The notes: generated from the sequence alone by a model not told the origin. A stretch of DNA of 64,000 nt from Amaranthus tricolor (GCF_026212465.1 NC_080058.1:2557501-2621500); one strand, 5' to 3'. Shown: positions 26,055 to 38,024, counted from the first letter of the stretch. Program-made: numbers and translations.

Positions 26055-26229
26055 CACGTGGGGCACGTGTCCTTGCCGTGTTCGTCGCGTGTCCTTGCCG
26101 TGTCCACGTGTTCGGATAAATATTAAAATATTGGACACTTCATTTGGCGTGTCGGACACGGATTTTCGCGTGTCCGACACATGTCCGACATGCGACATGC
26201 AAGTCCAGGGGCGTGTCTGTGCTCCCTAG
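25435..26229 (-). mobile_element. internally deleted hAT transposon
   Basis: It is flanked by a perfect 8-bp duplication GTTTGCAC (25427-25434 and 26230-26237). Ends are CTAAGTTGCAC and, inverted, CTAGGGAGCAC, fitting hAT termini. Subterminal GGACACGG/CCGTGTCC motifs are dense on both sides. Inside, on minus, is a remnant of a transposase C-terminal tail. A T31 run lies at 26017-26047. The middle part is GC-rich compared with the region. Confidence 0.85.
25720..25830 (-). pseudogene. C-terminal tail of a hAT-type transposase
   Basis: The minus frame reads LEPRSDEASIGSSVVEPELE, then TTFVAEDDDGCHMDDV and a stop. Acidic tails of this form are common at the end of plant hAT transposases. Upstream the frame runs into low-complexity GCAGGCAGCAG repeats with no BED finger or catalytic core, so this is a leftover of an internal deletion. 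Confidence 0.45.
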
Positions 26230-26237
26230 GTTTGCAC

Positions 26238-27287
26238 AGGCACAGGGCCTACCCACAAATTATAGAAAATCTAAAATAGCTTTATGAAATCCATATATAT
26301 TAAAAACCATAATTCCTCCTCCGCGCATAAGTATGAGAATATGAGAAACTACTCAGCATCGACACTCGCGGAAGATTAATCGTTTCATAAAGTGATGCAA
26401 ATCAACGAATCATGGTTTAATTGAAAGAAAGTTAAAAATTACATTTTTTTTATCAAGAATTATTTTTAATCTTGTTAATATGGGGAATTATGGTGTGTTT
26501 TCTTTTCTTGATTGTTATAGTGATGCAAATCAATAAATCATGATTTAATTAAAAGAGTGTGAAACACAGTGTTTCATAATCTATTTTTGATTAATCTCCA
26601 TTGTTAGAGTTTTTAATGTCAACTGATAATCTGTTATTGAGTTTAATTCACTATTGAATATCTTTTTTTTTTATATTACTTATATTAGAGTTTTCTGAAG
26701 ACCTTTTCTATAGTTTTTCTATGAGCGGGATACATTGGGTAAGATAACGATGATGATATATTAGAGTTTTGTGAGTGGTCTTTAATTTGTATTGAGAAAG
26801 ATATGCTAGAACATCTTTATTTAGAAACTCTTATTAGTGATTTTGCATCAAGAAACGCTCGTAGAAGAATATCGATTTTTTTATGTACATTTTATAGTAG
26901 GGGCCCATAATAAATCTTTCTCCCAGAGCCCAAAAAACTCAAGGCGGTCTTTTTTCATAGTTTTTTTTATGTACATTTTTCCTTTATATTTTCATAATTT
27001 TTGGGACTTTTATAGGTTATTTAGAAAATTTAGATCATTAAAAATGTATGGAACTTATAAATAAAATTTTGTAAATCCAAATGTTGACTTCATGAAATTC
27101 TGCCAAAATTCATGATGGTAAAATTGCAGAACATTAAATAATTGATTCCCAAGAACCATTGAACTTTTGTAAGAAATGTAACTTATAAAGTTATAATGTG
27201 TACTTTTATAATCATGGTATATGCATTTCAATATAACATTAATTGCTATATTACCCTTTCTATACAATTTTATATATTATTTTGATC
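26238..27287. other. spacer with a local direct repeat
   Basis: The block GTGATGCAAATCAACGAATC (26393) recurs diverged at 26520 (GTGATGCAAATCAATAAATC). No coding evidence. Confidence 0.5.
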
Positions 27288-27292
27288 ATTTA

Positions 27293-27482
27293 TATTGGGA
27301 TGAGTTATTCCACATCGATAAATTAAAAATGGTGTGCACGCTTTATAAGCTATTAGAGACCTTCTTTCCATTGCCATATGGTTTTGGGATGGTATATATA
27401 TCTCCTTGGCTTATGAAGTGTGTGCACTTGTGTCCCCCCGTTAATATGCTGGCATTCACAATAAGTCCAGCCTAATTTAACA
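27293..27482 (+). repeat. 5' LTR of the TRIM
   Basis: It is 190 bp and begins TATTGGG (mutated TGTTGGG). It is about 90% or more identical to the 3' LTR by eye. Confidence 0.9.
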
Positions 27483-27595
27483 TGGTATCAGAACCGATGG
27501 TTCGATCAACAATTTAAAAACGGTAGGTTCGAAAAGAATGGCGTTCCTACCCTAATTCATTACTCCCACATGCGAACTTGACGGGGGTTCGCAAG

Positions 27596-27781
27596 TGTTG
27601 GGATCAGTTATCCCACATCGATAAATTGAAAATGGTGTGCACGCTTTATAAGCTCTTAGAGACCTTCTTTCCATTGTCATATGGTTTTAGGATGGTATAT
27701 ATCTCCTTGGCTTATGAAGTGTGTGCACTTGTGTCCCCCGTTAATATGCTGGCATTCACAATACTCCAGCCTAATTTAACA
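27596..27781 (+). repeat. 3' LTR of the TRIM
   Basis: It is 186 bp, from TGTTGGGATCAG to CTAATTTAACA. It differs from the 5' LTR by small indels and substitutions. Confidence 0.9.
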
Positions 27782-27933
27782 ATTTATCTACTGAATTAAA
27801 AATTCATAAATAAAGATAATAATATAAAAGTATATGAATAACAATTCAGATAAAATTATATTTAATTATATTTTTCCTTATACATTAATTACGATGTATA
27901 AAATAAACTTACATGATAAATATTGTTGTAATA

Positions 27934-28181
27934 CTTTCTCCGTTTTAATTTACTAGCAACATTTGCTTTTTCACACAGTCCAATGCACTAATTCAATCCT
28001 TAATATCTCTAATTATATAATAAAAAGTTATAAAAATTTGATATTAATAATTTTTACAATAAAACGAATCAAACAAGATCCCACTTGACTATGTTTTAAC
28101 TTATAAATTAAAAACTAATCACAAATTAAAAGTGATGAATGAATAGTAAGAAATATTACAACTAATACGAAATAGAAGAAG
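27934..28181. mobile_element. Stowaway-like MITE
   Basis: The left end CTTTCTCCGTTTTAAT and the body match 6135-6390 along their length. The right end is degraded. TA flanks both sides. Confidence 0.7.
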
Positions 28182-28883
28182 TATAAGAAGTCTTTCATAA
28201 CTAAGGAGATATCTGCATGAGCAAATCTCCTAAGTCCTACTCGACATATTATAAGGAAGAAAATTATCCAAACCCCACTGAAATTGCAACAATAATTTAA
28301 TCTGGATTTTATTGTCAAATTAAAGACATTTTTATAAGGAAGAAATATATATCAGTGAACCTTAGCAAAGGTAAGGCCCTTTTGCATGTCATTTTTCCAT
28401 TTGTATTTGGTTTTCTCAAATTATTTAATTATAAAAATATTAACATATTTTATTAGAGCATGTATTATTGTATCATATGATAGAGTATAAAATCAATCTC
28501 GAGACTACCATCAAAGGAATAGTATACTTTTGAAAATTTTCGTTATCACTTAATATTATTTTATATTATTAGAGTTAAAATTTAGGGTGATTTTATCTAA
28601 TTATTTGTTGGTAAAAGATTTAATGATGTGCATTGTATTTGTATATTAAGTTCATTGTCTTCATGCTCACTAAACACTTAGTAAAAAAGAGAATGCATTT
28701 AAGCAAATTTATCCAAGGAAACATTAAATGAAATGCCAATCTGATTTTAGTCACAATAAATTATAAATGTCATTTATTAATTTTTGTTTTTATTATTATG
28801 ATATTATAAATCTGCCAAAGTTTTCTTTTGACAAAATTGTTGGTCTTAGTTTCTTGTAGGCATTGAAGAGGAACACAAGATCT

Positions 28884-29520
28884 ATGGAGCTAGAAAGTTT
28901 TTCTCATAAACCAAGAGGTAAGATGTTTATTTCAACCAATTCTCTTTGTTAAACTTTTTTTTTTTTTCATTTTTTATTATGGGGTAAGGAGAAATCTTTA
29001 TAAGGATAACGAAAGTTGATTCTTTATGTAGTAAGAATTGAATTTTTATTATATGGGTAAAAGGAAAAACTTTTAATTATTAGACTAATTTATTTTTTTA
29101 ACTAATTTGTATGTTAAACTTACAATTTCTTTCAGGACGTGCTTAGATGTCTAACTTATTTTCAATTTAGTTTTAGTAGGTTTGAGTAAATATGATTTAG
29201 ATTATTTGATTTATATTAATGATCACATTCCTCTGATCCTCGTTTTAGGGTACAAGTATAGATTGATTGTTATCTTTTTTAATTTGAATTTGTATGATTA
29301 ATTTTTGGGGTGTTTTTTGGAGTGATTTGTAGAGTTGGAAAGATTGCAAATGGAGCATGATGAAAAAACAAAAAGGATTGAAGAGTTGAAGAGCCAAATT
29401 CAAAACATCAAAAGGGAGTTAGAGAAGAACAACAAGGGAGAAAATAATCATAAAAAGGAAATTTTCATGGGTCTTACTCAGACTTACAACCAGCTAAAGC
29501 AAGAACTGGATAACATGTGA
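28884..29520 (+). CDS. small two-exon coiled-coil protein (73 residues)
   Basis: Exon 1 is 28884-28917 (MELESFSHKPR plus one base) and exon 2 is 29333-29520. The donor is GGTAAG, the acceptor is TTTGTAG, and the phase is kept. The protein is almost one charged helix (LERLQMEHDEKTKRIEELKS, then IQNIKRELEKN and YNQLKQELDNM), with leucine/isoleucine spacing suited to a coiled coil. It has no signal peptide or membrane segment. A possible 5'-UTR intron (donor at about 28368, acceptor ending 28859) puts the ATG 25 nt into its exon. The family is not recognised. It may be a small regulatory or scaffold partner, or a fragment of a larger gene, although upstream frames hit a stop before any ATG. Expression evidence is needed. 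Confidence 0.5.
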
Positions 29521-30852
29521 TTTATTTAAATATACTACTACAGTGTGGACTACAACTTAGGTTAAGGTTTTAATTTGGTATTTATAATTAGGAGGTATAA
29601 ATTAACTACCAATTAAACATCTTTATTGTTATTGGTATTTTATTAATGATGTTAGAACGAAATATCCATCATTATTATGAATTTCCTTGGTGATTTTAAT
29701 TTGGGTGTGGAAAAATTTACAATTTATAACATCATCTTTACTCTAATACTTACATAGAAACCAAACACTTATAATAATCTTCTAAGTATGAGAGAAATGT
29801 TTTATGTGTTTTAAAATTAATTTGATTTAAGTATTAATTCTGATCCTTTTTGATTTTCATGATTTGAGACTAATAATGAAATTTTTTCTCATTATATAAA
29901 GATCATAATAATGAATAGAGTCGTAACGTGTTTTCTTTATCTTTTTAATGAAAAGGTGCGAAAATTATTAAAAATGTATGCTAATCTTTTAAGGAAATTA
30001 ATTTTATGAATTCCCATCTAGCTAGTATTTGCATGAATGTTGCTTGTTAAAGTAAATGGTTTTGAAATCTGTTTTAAATTTCAAATTTCAAATACAATGT
30101 CAACTAAATAGGTTGAATGACAATTAATACTTATAGCCTTAATGTAGAAAGGATGTTGAATGCATGAGATGTGAGATTATGGGGTGGTGTGCATGATATT
30201 GTATAGAAATATTCTACACCTTGCAAATTAGTTGTGATATAAAATTTTATGTTCTTTTTTTAAATTCTAGGAATAGTGGGATAAAATTAGAATTGATTAG
30301 TTTAAGACACACCAAAATAGCGATATATTGAATCAATAGATATGAATCATAATTTTTTTGTGAATGTAGTTATTTAAACCCTTAATTTTTGCAATTTTTA
30401 AAATTAAATCCAACTTTTAATTGAGGCAAATTAGCCCTTCAACTTTTAATGAGGCCAAATTAGCCCTTTAAATTTAATTTTTATAAAATACTTTTTTGAA
30501 TTGCCATTTTAAAGTTTAAATTAACAACTGTAAATTTTTAAATCTTAAAATAAATAACTTCAAAATTTTTTGACTAGACTTTTTAAGTTTTGGAATCGTC
30601 ATTTTAACCATTAATGAAGGAAAATCAAAGCTTAAAATAGAGACTTTAAACCTTAAAATAGATATTTTAAGCTTTAAATTGAAAATTTTAACAATTGGAT
30701 AATTAGATTTATTATATAAACTAGTTTCTCAATGACATGAACTCAATTTTTGTAGAAGAATCAGCTAAATGAAATCTCAAATCAGCTTTCATGAGAAATG
30801 GGCCAATATACCAATGATCCAGTAGCTTCGCGTTACCTATGAGCTTCAGTAC
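29521..30852. other. downstream region of the small coiled-coil gene
   Basis: AT-rich. A duplicated phrase AGGCAAATTAGCCCTTCAAC occurs twice near 30425-30460. No gene. Confidence 0.5.
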
Positions 30853-30862
30853 CACAAATTTA

Positions 30863-31873
30863 GAAAATTTGAAAAAAATAAGATTATTTAACAACTTAAT
30901 TCCAAAAATAAGCTCCGTGAAAACTTATTTCCCAAAATAAGCGTCCGTACATCCAAGCCTAGCCTCGGGAAGAGTCGCTGTTAGTAACAGCGAAAGTGAA
31001 AAAAAAAAAAATTAAAAGCCCAAAGGCGACTTAAAAAAAAAAAAATTTAAAAGCCCAAAGTCACTGTTACTAACAGCGACTTAAAATTTATTTATTTTTT
31101 TTTAATTTTTTTTTAGTAGTACTGAACTTGAAGTGATCGTTATGTGAAAGTTGTTTCTTTCACTTTGCTAATTGTTTGGGTGCTGCTTTTCCTTTTTTTG
31201 TTTATTTTGTCAGTTTTGAGTTGACTCATGTCTTTTTTTCTTCATTTCCCGCTATGGCGACTCATGTCTCTCCTTCCCTGCCGGCTGTATGTATACTTCA
31301 AAGCTGAATGCTGCTACCCCTCAACAGATTCAAGTATAACTGTACCAATTAAAAAATAATGTTATTCAAATGAGTTTGAACCTTAAAGTAAGTAATATAG
31401 TCTCACATGCTTACTAGCTATACCAACTACTTTTAAGTGATTTTTTCTAAGAACAAAGGGGGTAAGCTTGATATTAGTTGAGAGGAGGTTTGTTTGAATG
31501 GGTAATTTGTTAATTAGAACAGAGTAAGAATAGATAGAAGGTTTGTTATAAATGGGAAAATATAGGGAGATACATTTTCTGAGTTTTAAACTTTACCCAA
31601 ACAATTAGCAAAGCGAAAGAAACAACTTTCACATAACGATCACTTCAAGTTCAGTACTATTAAAATTTTTTTTAAAAAAAAAACTTTTTTTTAAGTCGCT
31701 GTTAGTAACAGCGACTTTGGGCTTTTAATTTTTTTTTTCAGTTTCGCTGTTACAAACAGCGACTGTTCCCGAGGCTAGGCCTGGATGTATGGACGCTTAT
31801 TTTGGGAAATAAATTTTCACGGAGCTTATTTTTGGAATTAAGTTGTTAAATAATCTTATTTTTTTCAAATTTC
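30863..31873. mobile_element. non-autonomous Mutator-like element with long inverted arms
   Basis: Arms 30863-31181 and 31595-31873 are near-perfect inverted repeats, beginning GAAAATTTGAAAAAAATAAG. A perfect 10-bp duplication CACAAATTTA flanks the element (30853-30862 and 31874-31883), within the range for Mutator-like elements. Each arm carries internal palindromes of the form TCGCTGTTAGTAACAGCGA. No transposase ORF is present. The element could fold into one large hairpin. Confidence 0.85.
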
Positions 31874-31883
31874 CACAAATTTA

Positions 31884-34025
31884 CAACTGATAAATCAGTC
31901 CATTTGAAGTAGGCCCATTTGGTGAAATAAAAGAAACCCACTTACTAAAACGAGTAACTAAAATAAAGTAATAACAGAAGTAAAACTACTTTTATGAAAA
32001 ACTGTTTTTTGGTGATATGATCTTCAAATAAAGAACATGTATGATAATAATAATATTATAGTTGAGCTATTCAATCCATATATAAAGAACGAGTCACGGT
32101 GAGACTGTCTTACACAAGATCTCCAAAAATTAATAGTAGTATTGTGTTCCTTTTTAAATTATTGATCAATATATAACGCATGCATCATTTTAAAAACGAA
32201 GCATCCCTTATGTGTTGTATTAATAAAAAATTGACATTAAAATTAATTTATATTTATTTGAAATTATTAATTAGTGAAAGTAACTATTCATAAAAAAATA
32301 ATGTTCATACTACTTATGTTCGAGAAATGATGCGTAATTAATCATAAATTAATATAAAATTTAGTAATCACTACATTTTTCTAAAACATGTGCAAATCTT
32401 TATTTACCATTAAAATTACTATTGGACCGACTATTGATTATGTTTTACAATGAATATGTCTTTTTAAGGAAATTCTATATGGTAGCATGTTGAAACGCGA
32501 GTGGTAATATTTTATAAGATTTTTCCATATGATAGCAACATGTTTATGCTGTTATTAAGCACCGTAGCTTTATTGGTCTATTTCATAGACTTTGTCGTTA
32601 AGTGTATCATTCATGCTATGGGAGTGTTTGGTTCTTAGTTTTTTGATTGACTTTTTAGTTGGCTTTTGCCTTTTAACTTGTTGGTTGGTCAAACAACTAA
32701 AAAAAATATTTGATAAATGACTTTTAAAGTAGCTGAAAAGCTGGCTTTTAAGCAAAAATGAAAAAGGTGCTCCAGCTAGCTTTTTTGGTTGGCTTTTGGT
32801 TTGTTGACCCACTTTTTCTCTAATAAACAACCAACAACTAATATTCAAATTTACCAAACATCTCCACAAACAACTAGCTTTTTCGGCTAACTTAAAATCC
32901 AACAAAAACAACAACATTTTCAACCGATCAAATAAGACAACAGCCAACCGCCAATTGCCAAACACCCCTATATCTTCATCGTTTTCTTATGTTATTCTAT
33001 ATCTTCATCTTTTTCTTTTGTTTATTCAATCTCCTTCCAACTTCCATCAATTATACAAAAAAGATCTCAACGTTAATCTTTGAGTTTTTGTAGTAGTTTC
33101 TTCAATTCTTTTATTTGATTTTTTCATGTACAATGAAGATGTGAAATCTATTGCAGAATTTCCATTTTCTAAACAAAAAGATGAAGAATTTCAAGAAAAT
33201 AAACTTAATGATGAAGTCCAAGATCAAATCCACAAATTGTGGATTTGTGGAGTATGTTTGATCAAACTCGCGTGTTAAGGACGTGCATTTGACTAGTACA
33301 AATGTACAATAAACCATATCAAAATTTAATACATTTATAAATATATACTCTTCCTTCGTTAAAGTTATTTAAATTTGTTATTTAATTGGTCTATTTTAGA
33401 CAAAATTATTCATGTTTACAATTCATTTTAATATTTAAGTAATATTTATGTTTTCACATATCTATCACTAACATTATTTTAACATTTTCATAGAAATATT
33501 TTGTATAATTCGATCCCTAGCTATATTTTCTCACTGATTTTGTTTAAATATTTTTTTAATAATTATGGTTTACATATTTTTTTTCACTAAATTTATTTTA
33601 TATTTTTTAATACTTATAATTCTCACTCTATTTTATTATACATCTATCAATCTAAATTTTTATTTTTCTTAATTATTATGACATTACTTATATAAAAAAC
33701 TTTAAGAATCAAGGGTATACTTATTTTTTGATTGCCGACCATATTATAAGGAATGTTGTAAAAGTAGTGTATTTTCAACGCATTTACTATTTTTTCCACG
33801 CAAACATTTAAGTACACAATTATCTTTAAAAATGTTGTTTTCAAGCTGTCAAAATCTTAAAAGTAGATAATTAACTAAAAAGCAACGAAGAGAGTAACAG
33901 TTAATCGATACATCTATGTAATCTAAAACACTGATATAATATTGATATTGATGAATTGTTCTTACTAAATAATAATCAAAACATATATATAAAAATATTA
34001 TAAAGTTGCAAAGTAATAATTGATA
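31884..34025. other. AT-rich spacer around the GTGTTTGG MITE
   Basis: Apart from the MITE at 32620-32968 and a lone GAGACTGTCTTACAC end at about 32100, no feature is supported. Confidence 0.5.
32620..32968. mobile_element. MITE with GTGTTTGG ends
   Basis: The left end is GGGAGTGTTTGG and the right end is CCAAACACCCC, inverted repeats with TAT on both sides. The body is full of TTGGTTGGCTTTT motifs and is shared with the older copy at 5241-5588. A minus-strand open frame through it is incidental. Confidence 0.65.
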
Positions 34026-34237
34026 TTTCCTCATATTCTAGCTGTTAGTCTCATTTATTTTTTGTCATTATTCATTTATCACTTTTAATTTGTATTTTAT
34101 TCTAAATCTATAAGTTTATACAGAGTCATGTGAGAACTTGTTTGATTCGTCTAATACAAAGTTTATTAATATCAACTTTATATAGTTTTTATTAAGTGTG
34201 AAAACTAAATGAGACTAATAGGTTGAATAGGAGGTAG
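34026..34237. mobile_element. Stowaway-like MITE, diverged
   Basis: TTCCTCATATTC at left and GAATAGGAGGTAGTATT at right are decayed inverted ends, with a TTAGTCTCATTT / AATGAGACTAA inner match. It directly abuts the next MITE. Confidence 0.45.
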
Positions 34238-34518
34238 TATTAATAATTCAACCATATACCCATCCGCTGTGATTGTGAATAATCCCACCTTTGAATTATT
34301 ATTTAATAATACAGTTTTTGTCTATAGTTTGCTGTCAGTATACTAATAGGGTATGCTGATAGCAAACTAAGATCAAATGTTAGATTATTATAAAATAAAA
34401 TGTTATCCTGCTAGCAAACTAATAACAAAAGTCAAATTATTAAAAAAATAATTTAAAGATGGAATTATTCACGGCGAATAAGTGAAATGTTGAATTATTA
34501 AATATCATTTTTTTCTAA
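34238..34518. mobile_element. AT-rich MITE, second copy of the 18471 family
   Basis: It shares with 18471-18752 the order GTGAATAATCCCACC, TAATAGGGTATGCTG, AGCAAACTAA and ATTCACGGCGAATAAGTG. Ends are more decayed. Confidence 0.65.
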
Positions 34519-34926
34519 TTGCAAATGAATTTTATAAAATCATGAAAACTTGAAAGAAATTGATAATTATTAGAAACAGCCGCAAACAATGTCAAAATGT
34601 TATATTTAAACTGAACAAATATATCATTTTGAATAGTATAATTTTAGTGGTTGGATTATATTGGATATAATATCAACCACTAATTTTCCAAATTTAAGAT
34701 ACTAAAGCTAAGCCGTATCATAAGTAACTGATATTGATCAAGGCCATGCTAATATGCTCATTTCACTAATTTATTTCAATTTCCACTAAATAGAAGTATA
34801 TATAATACTCTATATTAATACATTATACAATATTATTATCATCAGTATATTTTATGTATCCTACTTATAGAATTTATAATTATGTCATAAAGAGGGATGT
34901 AATACGGCAAATCTTGCCAATAAATT

Positions 34927-36535
34927 TCAATTGTTGAAATTAAGTTGGTATTTGGGGGTTTGATCAGGAGTAAAAAGTCCAAAATGGTTCTCAGCTGGAG
35001 CACCGGTCTTTTGATTCTCATCAAACATAGCAAACAAATAAGTCTCAATTGCTTGTCCTTGCTTCAATGGAGTTCCTTGCTTGACATGACCAATCAAGTT
35101 ACTATAGTAAGTCCCTGCGTTTTCGATGGTCGCCTCACTATCACCATCGGAAGGCCAGCCACTCTCGGCCACAACAATAGGTGTGTCCGGAGCACCAGCC
35201 TTAGCTAGAGCAGCGTAAACTGTGTCTACTAAAGCATCAAACACATTTTGGTATTGTAGTCCATTATTTTGATCCGTAACTTGTGCATTAGTTGATGTAA
35301 AAAGTGCATAGTTTAATTGCATGGTTGGGGAACCAAGGTAAGAAAAGTAAGGGTAAATATTGGCTAATAAAGGTGAACCATTACTTGTAAGAAAGTTGAC
35401 TATTGGATTCATGTACGACGAAGACGTAAAAGCACCGTCAGAGGGTGGAAAACCAGTAACTAGATCACTTCTTATCGCTGTTGAGACTTTGATTTTATCG
35501 GATTGAAGAGCATTTTGGATATTTTTCATGGCAGGGAGAACGGACCCCGCCTCTGCGTCATTAGGCATAATTTCGTTACCCACTGTAATGTATCGAATAT
35601 TTACATCGGACGCATAAGGGACTATATTGTTTTGGACCCAATCGTTTGCAGCGGAAGGATCAGAGCCGAGGGATATGAGTTTATCCCTAGGGACATCGAG
35701 TATGATGTCTATATTCGATCCCTTAAGGGCTTCAAGAGCACTTTGGTCGGGACTGTATAACCTCATCCTCGCAATTCCCTGCGATTTGTATAAATTTACA
35801 ACATCTTGATCGGATGGCAAGTTGTTTCCAATCTTTCCGTAACATACTCCAATTTGTGCCTCTGCATTATATGAATCAAGTAGGGTGTTATTATATTATA
35901 TTTTGATAATCATAATTAATAGCATTCAAATTAAATAGATACTTTTTTTCAAAAAGAAAAACTCAATTATTACATAGGAAATAGAAATATAAATACAAAA
36001 TAAACATAATCACATGAGGACAAACAAGCCCGTTTCTGAACTATCAGTGCCCTAGGGGAGCTTAAAAATAGGGGTCCTTATTGCCCTTTCAAATATTATA
36101 AAGTAATTTAAAATTTCAATTTTAAATATTTAAGAGATGAAAGAGTTATCATTTGTTTTTGAGAAATATGCGTAATTAATTCCTTTGCAATTAAATTTCC
36201 CACTATAACTCTTAATTCTTTGTCTTATTATTTTTTAAATATTTAAATTTAAATATACCTAATTTTTGAAATACGGACCTTGGGCCATTGCCCCAACCAC
36301 CCTAGTCAAAGGACAAATTAATGACCTAATTAATTACACAACTTCATGATAATAAAAATATACTAAATATTTTCAAAAATTGAACATATTTGATATGAAC
36401 AAACTTTTAAATTAAACTATCAAAAATGAAGAATGAAATAATGATCAGCATACCTGTTATTTGAAGGCCATGTAACATTATTACTGCAAATAGCAGCAAT
36501 GTAGTAAGTGCAAATGTTTTGCTGCTTATCCCCAT
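34927..36535 (-). CDS. endo-beta-1,3-glucanase, GH17 (PR-2 type), copy 1
   Basis: On minus, exon 1 is 36535-36454 and exon 2 is 35861-34927, giving 338 residues with a phase-1 intron. Residues 1-27 form a hydrophobic signal peptide that begins MGISSKTFALTTLLLF. The mature enzyme starts near AQIGVCYG, the classic GH17 opening. The predicted acid/base is Glu124 in VGNEIMP and the nucleophile is Glu260 in VVAESGWPS. The protein ends YQLNFNN with no vacuolar C-terminal propeptide, so secretion to the apoplast is likely. The family hydrolyses 1,3-beta-glucan of callose or fungal walls. Compared with copy 2 it lacks four residues (NALQS-DKI versus NALRSANLAGKI). No break is seen. The paralogue lies 7 kb away on the same strand. 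Confidence 0.92.
35862..36453 (-). other. intron of glucanase copy 1
   Basis: This is a 592-bp AT-rich intron. The middle (about 36050-36305) has imperfect inverted ends around CCTAGGGG and CCACCCTAG and may be an old insertion, but no target duplication could be confirmed. Confidence 0.6.
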
Positions 36536-36612
36536 ATTGGAAATAAATATAATTTATAATAATTGAGATTATAGAAATTAGTTTTAGTTATAAAATCATC
36601 ATAGTAATCCAT

Positions 36613-36622
36613 GTTTTTATAG
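36613..36622 (-). promoter_or_regulatory. TATA box of glucanase copy 1
   Basis: On minus the sequence reads CTATAAAAAC about 78 nt before the start codon. The matching place upstream of copy 2 has CCTATAAAAC. Upstream at 36705-36726 there are TTGAC cores on both strands, of the type bound by WRKY factors (W-box), which would suit a PR-2 gene. Confidence 0.55.
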
Positions 36623-37019
36623 GAAAGCGTAGCTGAGAAGTCTAATGTAATGTTCAAACAAAAAGTACTAAAAATCTATTAATAGAACGACGTGTTTCCG
36701 GGTATATGTCAACAAACTTGACTTGTTGAATTAATAGTAATACGATAAGGTGGGCTATTTATTCTTGCATATAACCGATTACAGACCTAAATAATTAGGC
36801 TTGTGTTTTGGGTTTAAAATTTTCTGCATAAGCTTTAATTTTTTACAACTATATATTTGGATTTGGATGAAAAAATAAGATGATATAAATTAGATTTATA
36901 ATTTTATAAAAAGCAATAGTATATACTGTAATTGAAATAAACTCTGATTCTCACATTAATTTTTTTTTAATATGCTATCTACATTAGAATATGAGAATTT
37001 AAGAAGATTTTGTTATTAC

Positions 37020-37506
37020 TAGAGCTGTTTAAACCAAACCCGACCCGAAATCGAAAATTATTCGACCCGAAAAAATGTAAGTTTTTTAGGTTTACCGAAC
37101 CGCAATTACCCGAATCGATACTTCACTCGAACCGTTTGATAACTGAAAAGGGCAAAATCAAACTCGAACTGCAACCGAATTTTATAACCGACATATAAAC
37201 CTTAACCGATGTTACCCGAACTGAACAGTGATCGACCCGAGTCAAATCCGACCCGAATTATGCACGTAACCGAATGTAACCTGACTAAAACCGATAAAGA
37301 TCGAACTGTTTTTAACCCGAACTGATACAAACCCGATCGATTATTAATCGAACTGTTTTTAACCCGAACTGATACAAACCCGAACCGATTGTAAATCGAA
37401 CTGTTATAAATCCGAATCAAATTTTCACCTAAATATAGCAAATTAAGTCCAATTTCAGTTTTCTAATAATACGGAAAAAGGAAGAACACAAGTTCTATAC
37501 AATACA

Positions 37507-37588
<82 letters not shown>

Positions 37589-38024
37589 ATTGAAATAAAT
37601 TGATCTGCCTGACTGCTATATCTGATAAAACAATCGGTAATTATTTTTTGTAAGAAAATGAGCATATATCAATTAAAAACCTGACTATTAACTTATTTCG
37701 ATATTGACTCGATCAATAGTTATCCGTAACCGATAACTACTCGAAAAATAAAGCTCGAACCCGATCTGTACTCGAAAAAACCGAACCAATTAGTAATCGA
37801 TGACAACCCGAGACCGATTGACACTCGACACGAACTTCAACCGACACCGAACTGATGCTAACCCGATAGCTTGAATAACCGATCTCTAACCGAACCGTGA
37901 CTAACCGACTCGACCCGAGTGTGACCCGTTGTAACACACAGCCGAAAAATAACCGATCCGAAATGCAACCGAACTGAATAACACCCGTTCGAAACCGACC
38001 CGATCAACCGAATTAACACCTCTA
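37020..38024. mobile_element. hAT-like non-autonomous element with CCGA-rich interior
   Basis: The ends are TAGAGCTGTTTAAACC and the inverted TAGAGGTGTTAATTC. An 8-bp duplication with one mismatch flanks it (GTTATTAC 37012-37019, GTCATTAC 38025-38032). The interior is a degenerate array of AACCCGAACTGATA- and AACCGAnnnTAACC-type units, broken by a (TA)n run at 37510-37583. At least four ACCGAC sequences occur. No coding region is credible. Confidence 0.75.
37510..37583. repeat. (TA)n microsatellite inside the hAT-like element
   Basis: An uninterrupted AT dinucleotide run of about 74 bp. Confidence 0.95.

Larger units (their letters stand above)
27293..27781 (+). mobile_element. complete TRIM (terminal-repeat retrotransposon in miniature)
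   Basis: Two LTRs (27293-27482 and 27596-27781) enclose a 113-bp centre. Directly after the left LTR is TGGTATCAGAACCG, the primer site for initiator-Met tRNA. Before the right LTR is a purine run with GACGGGGGTT. LTRs start TATTGGG/TGTTGGG and end AATTTAACA. The 5-bp duplication ATTTA flanks both sides (27288-27292 and 27782-27786). No coding capacity exists, so it must be moved by a partner's proteins. Confidence 0.92.

Noticed and set aside
25784..26107. 107-codon minus frame with a poly-Lys stretch
   Set aside because: It reads through a T31 run and Gln/Cys low complexity in the deleted hAT element; the meaningful frame there is a different one (25720-25830).
32570..32965. 131-codon minus-strand frame
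   Set aside because: It lies wholly inside the GTGTTTGG MITE, whose other copy at 5241-5588 is not open.
36050..36305. Possible hAT-type insertion in the intron of glucanase copy 1
   Set aside because: Ends CTAGGGGAG and CTAGGGTGG are suggestive, but the 8-bp flanks match only at about half of positions.
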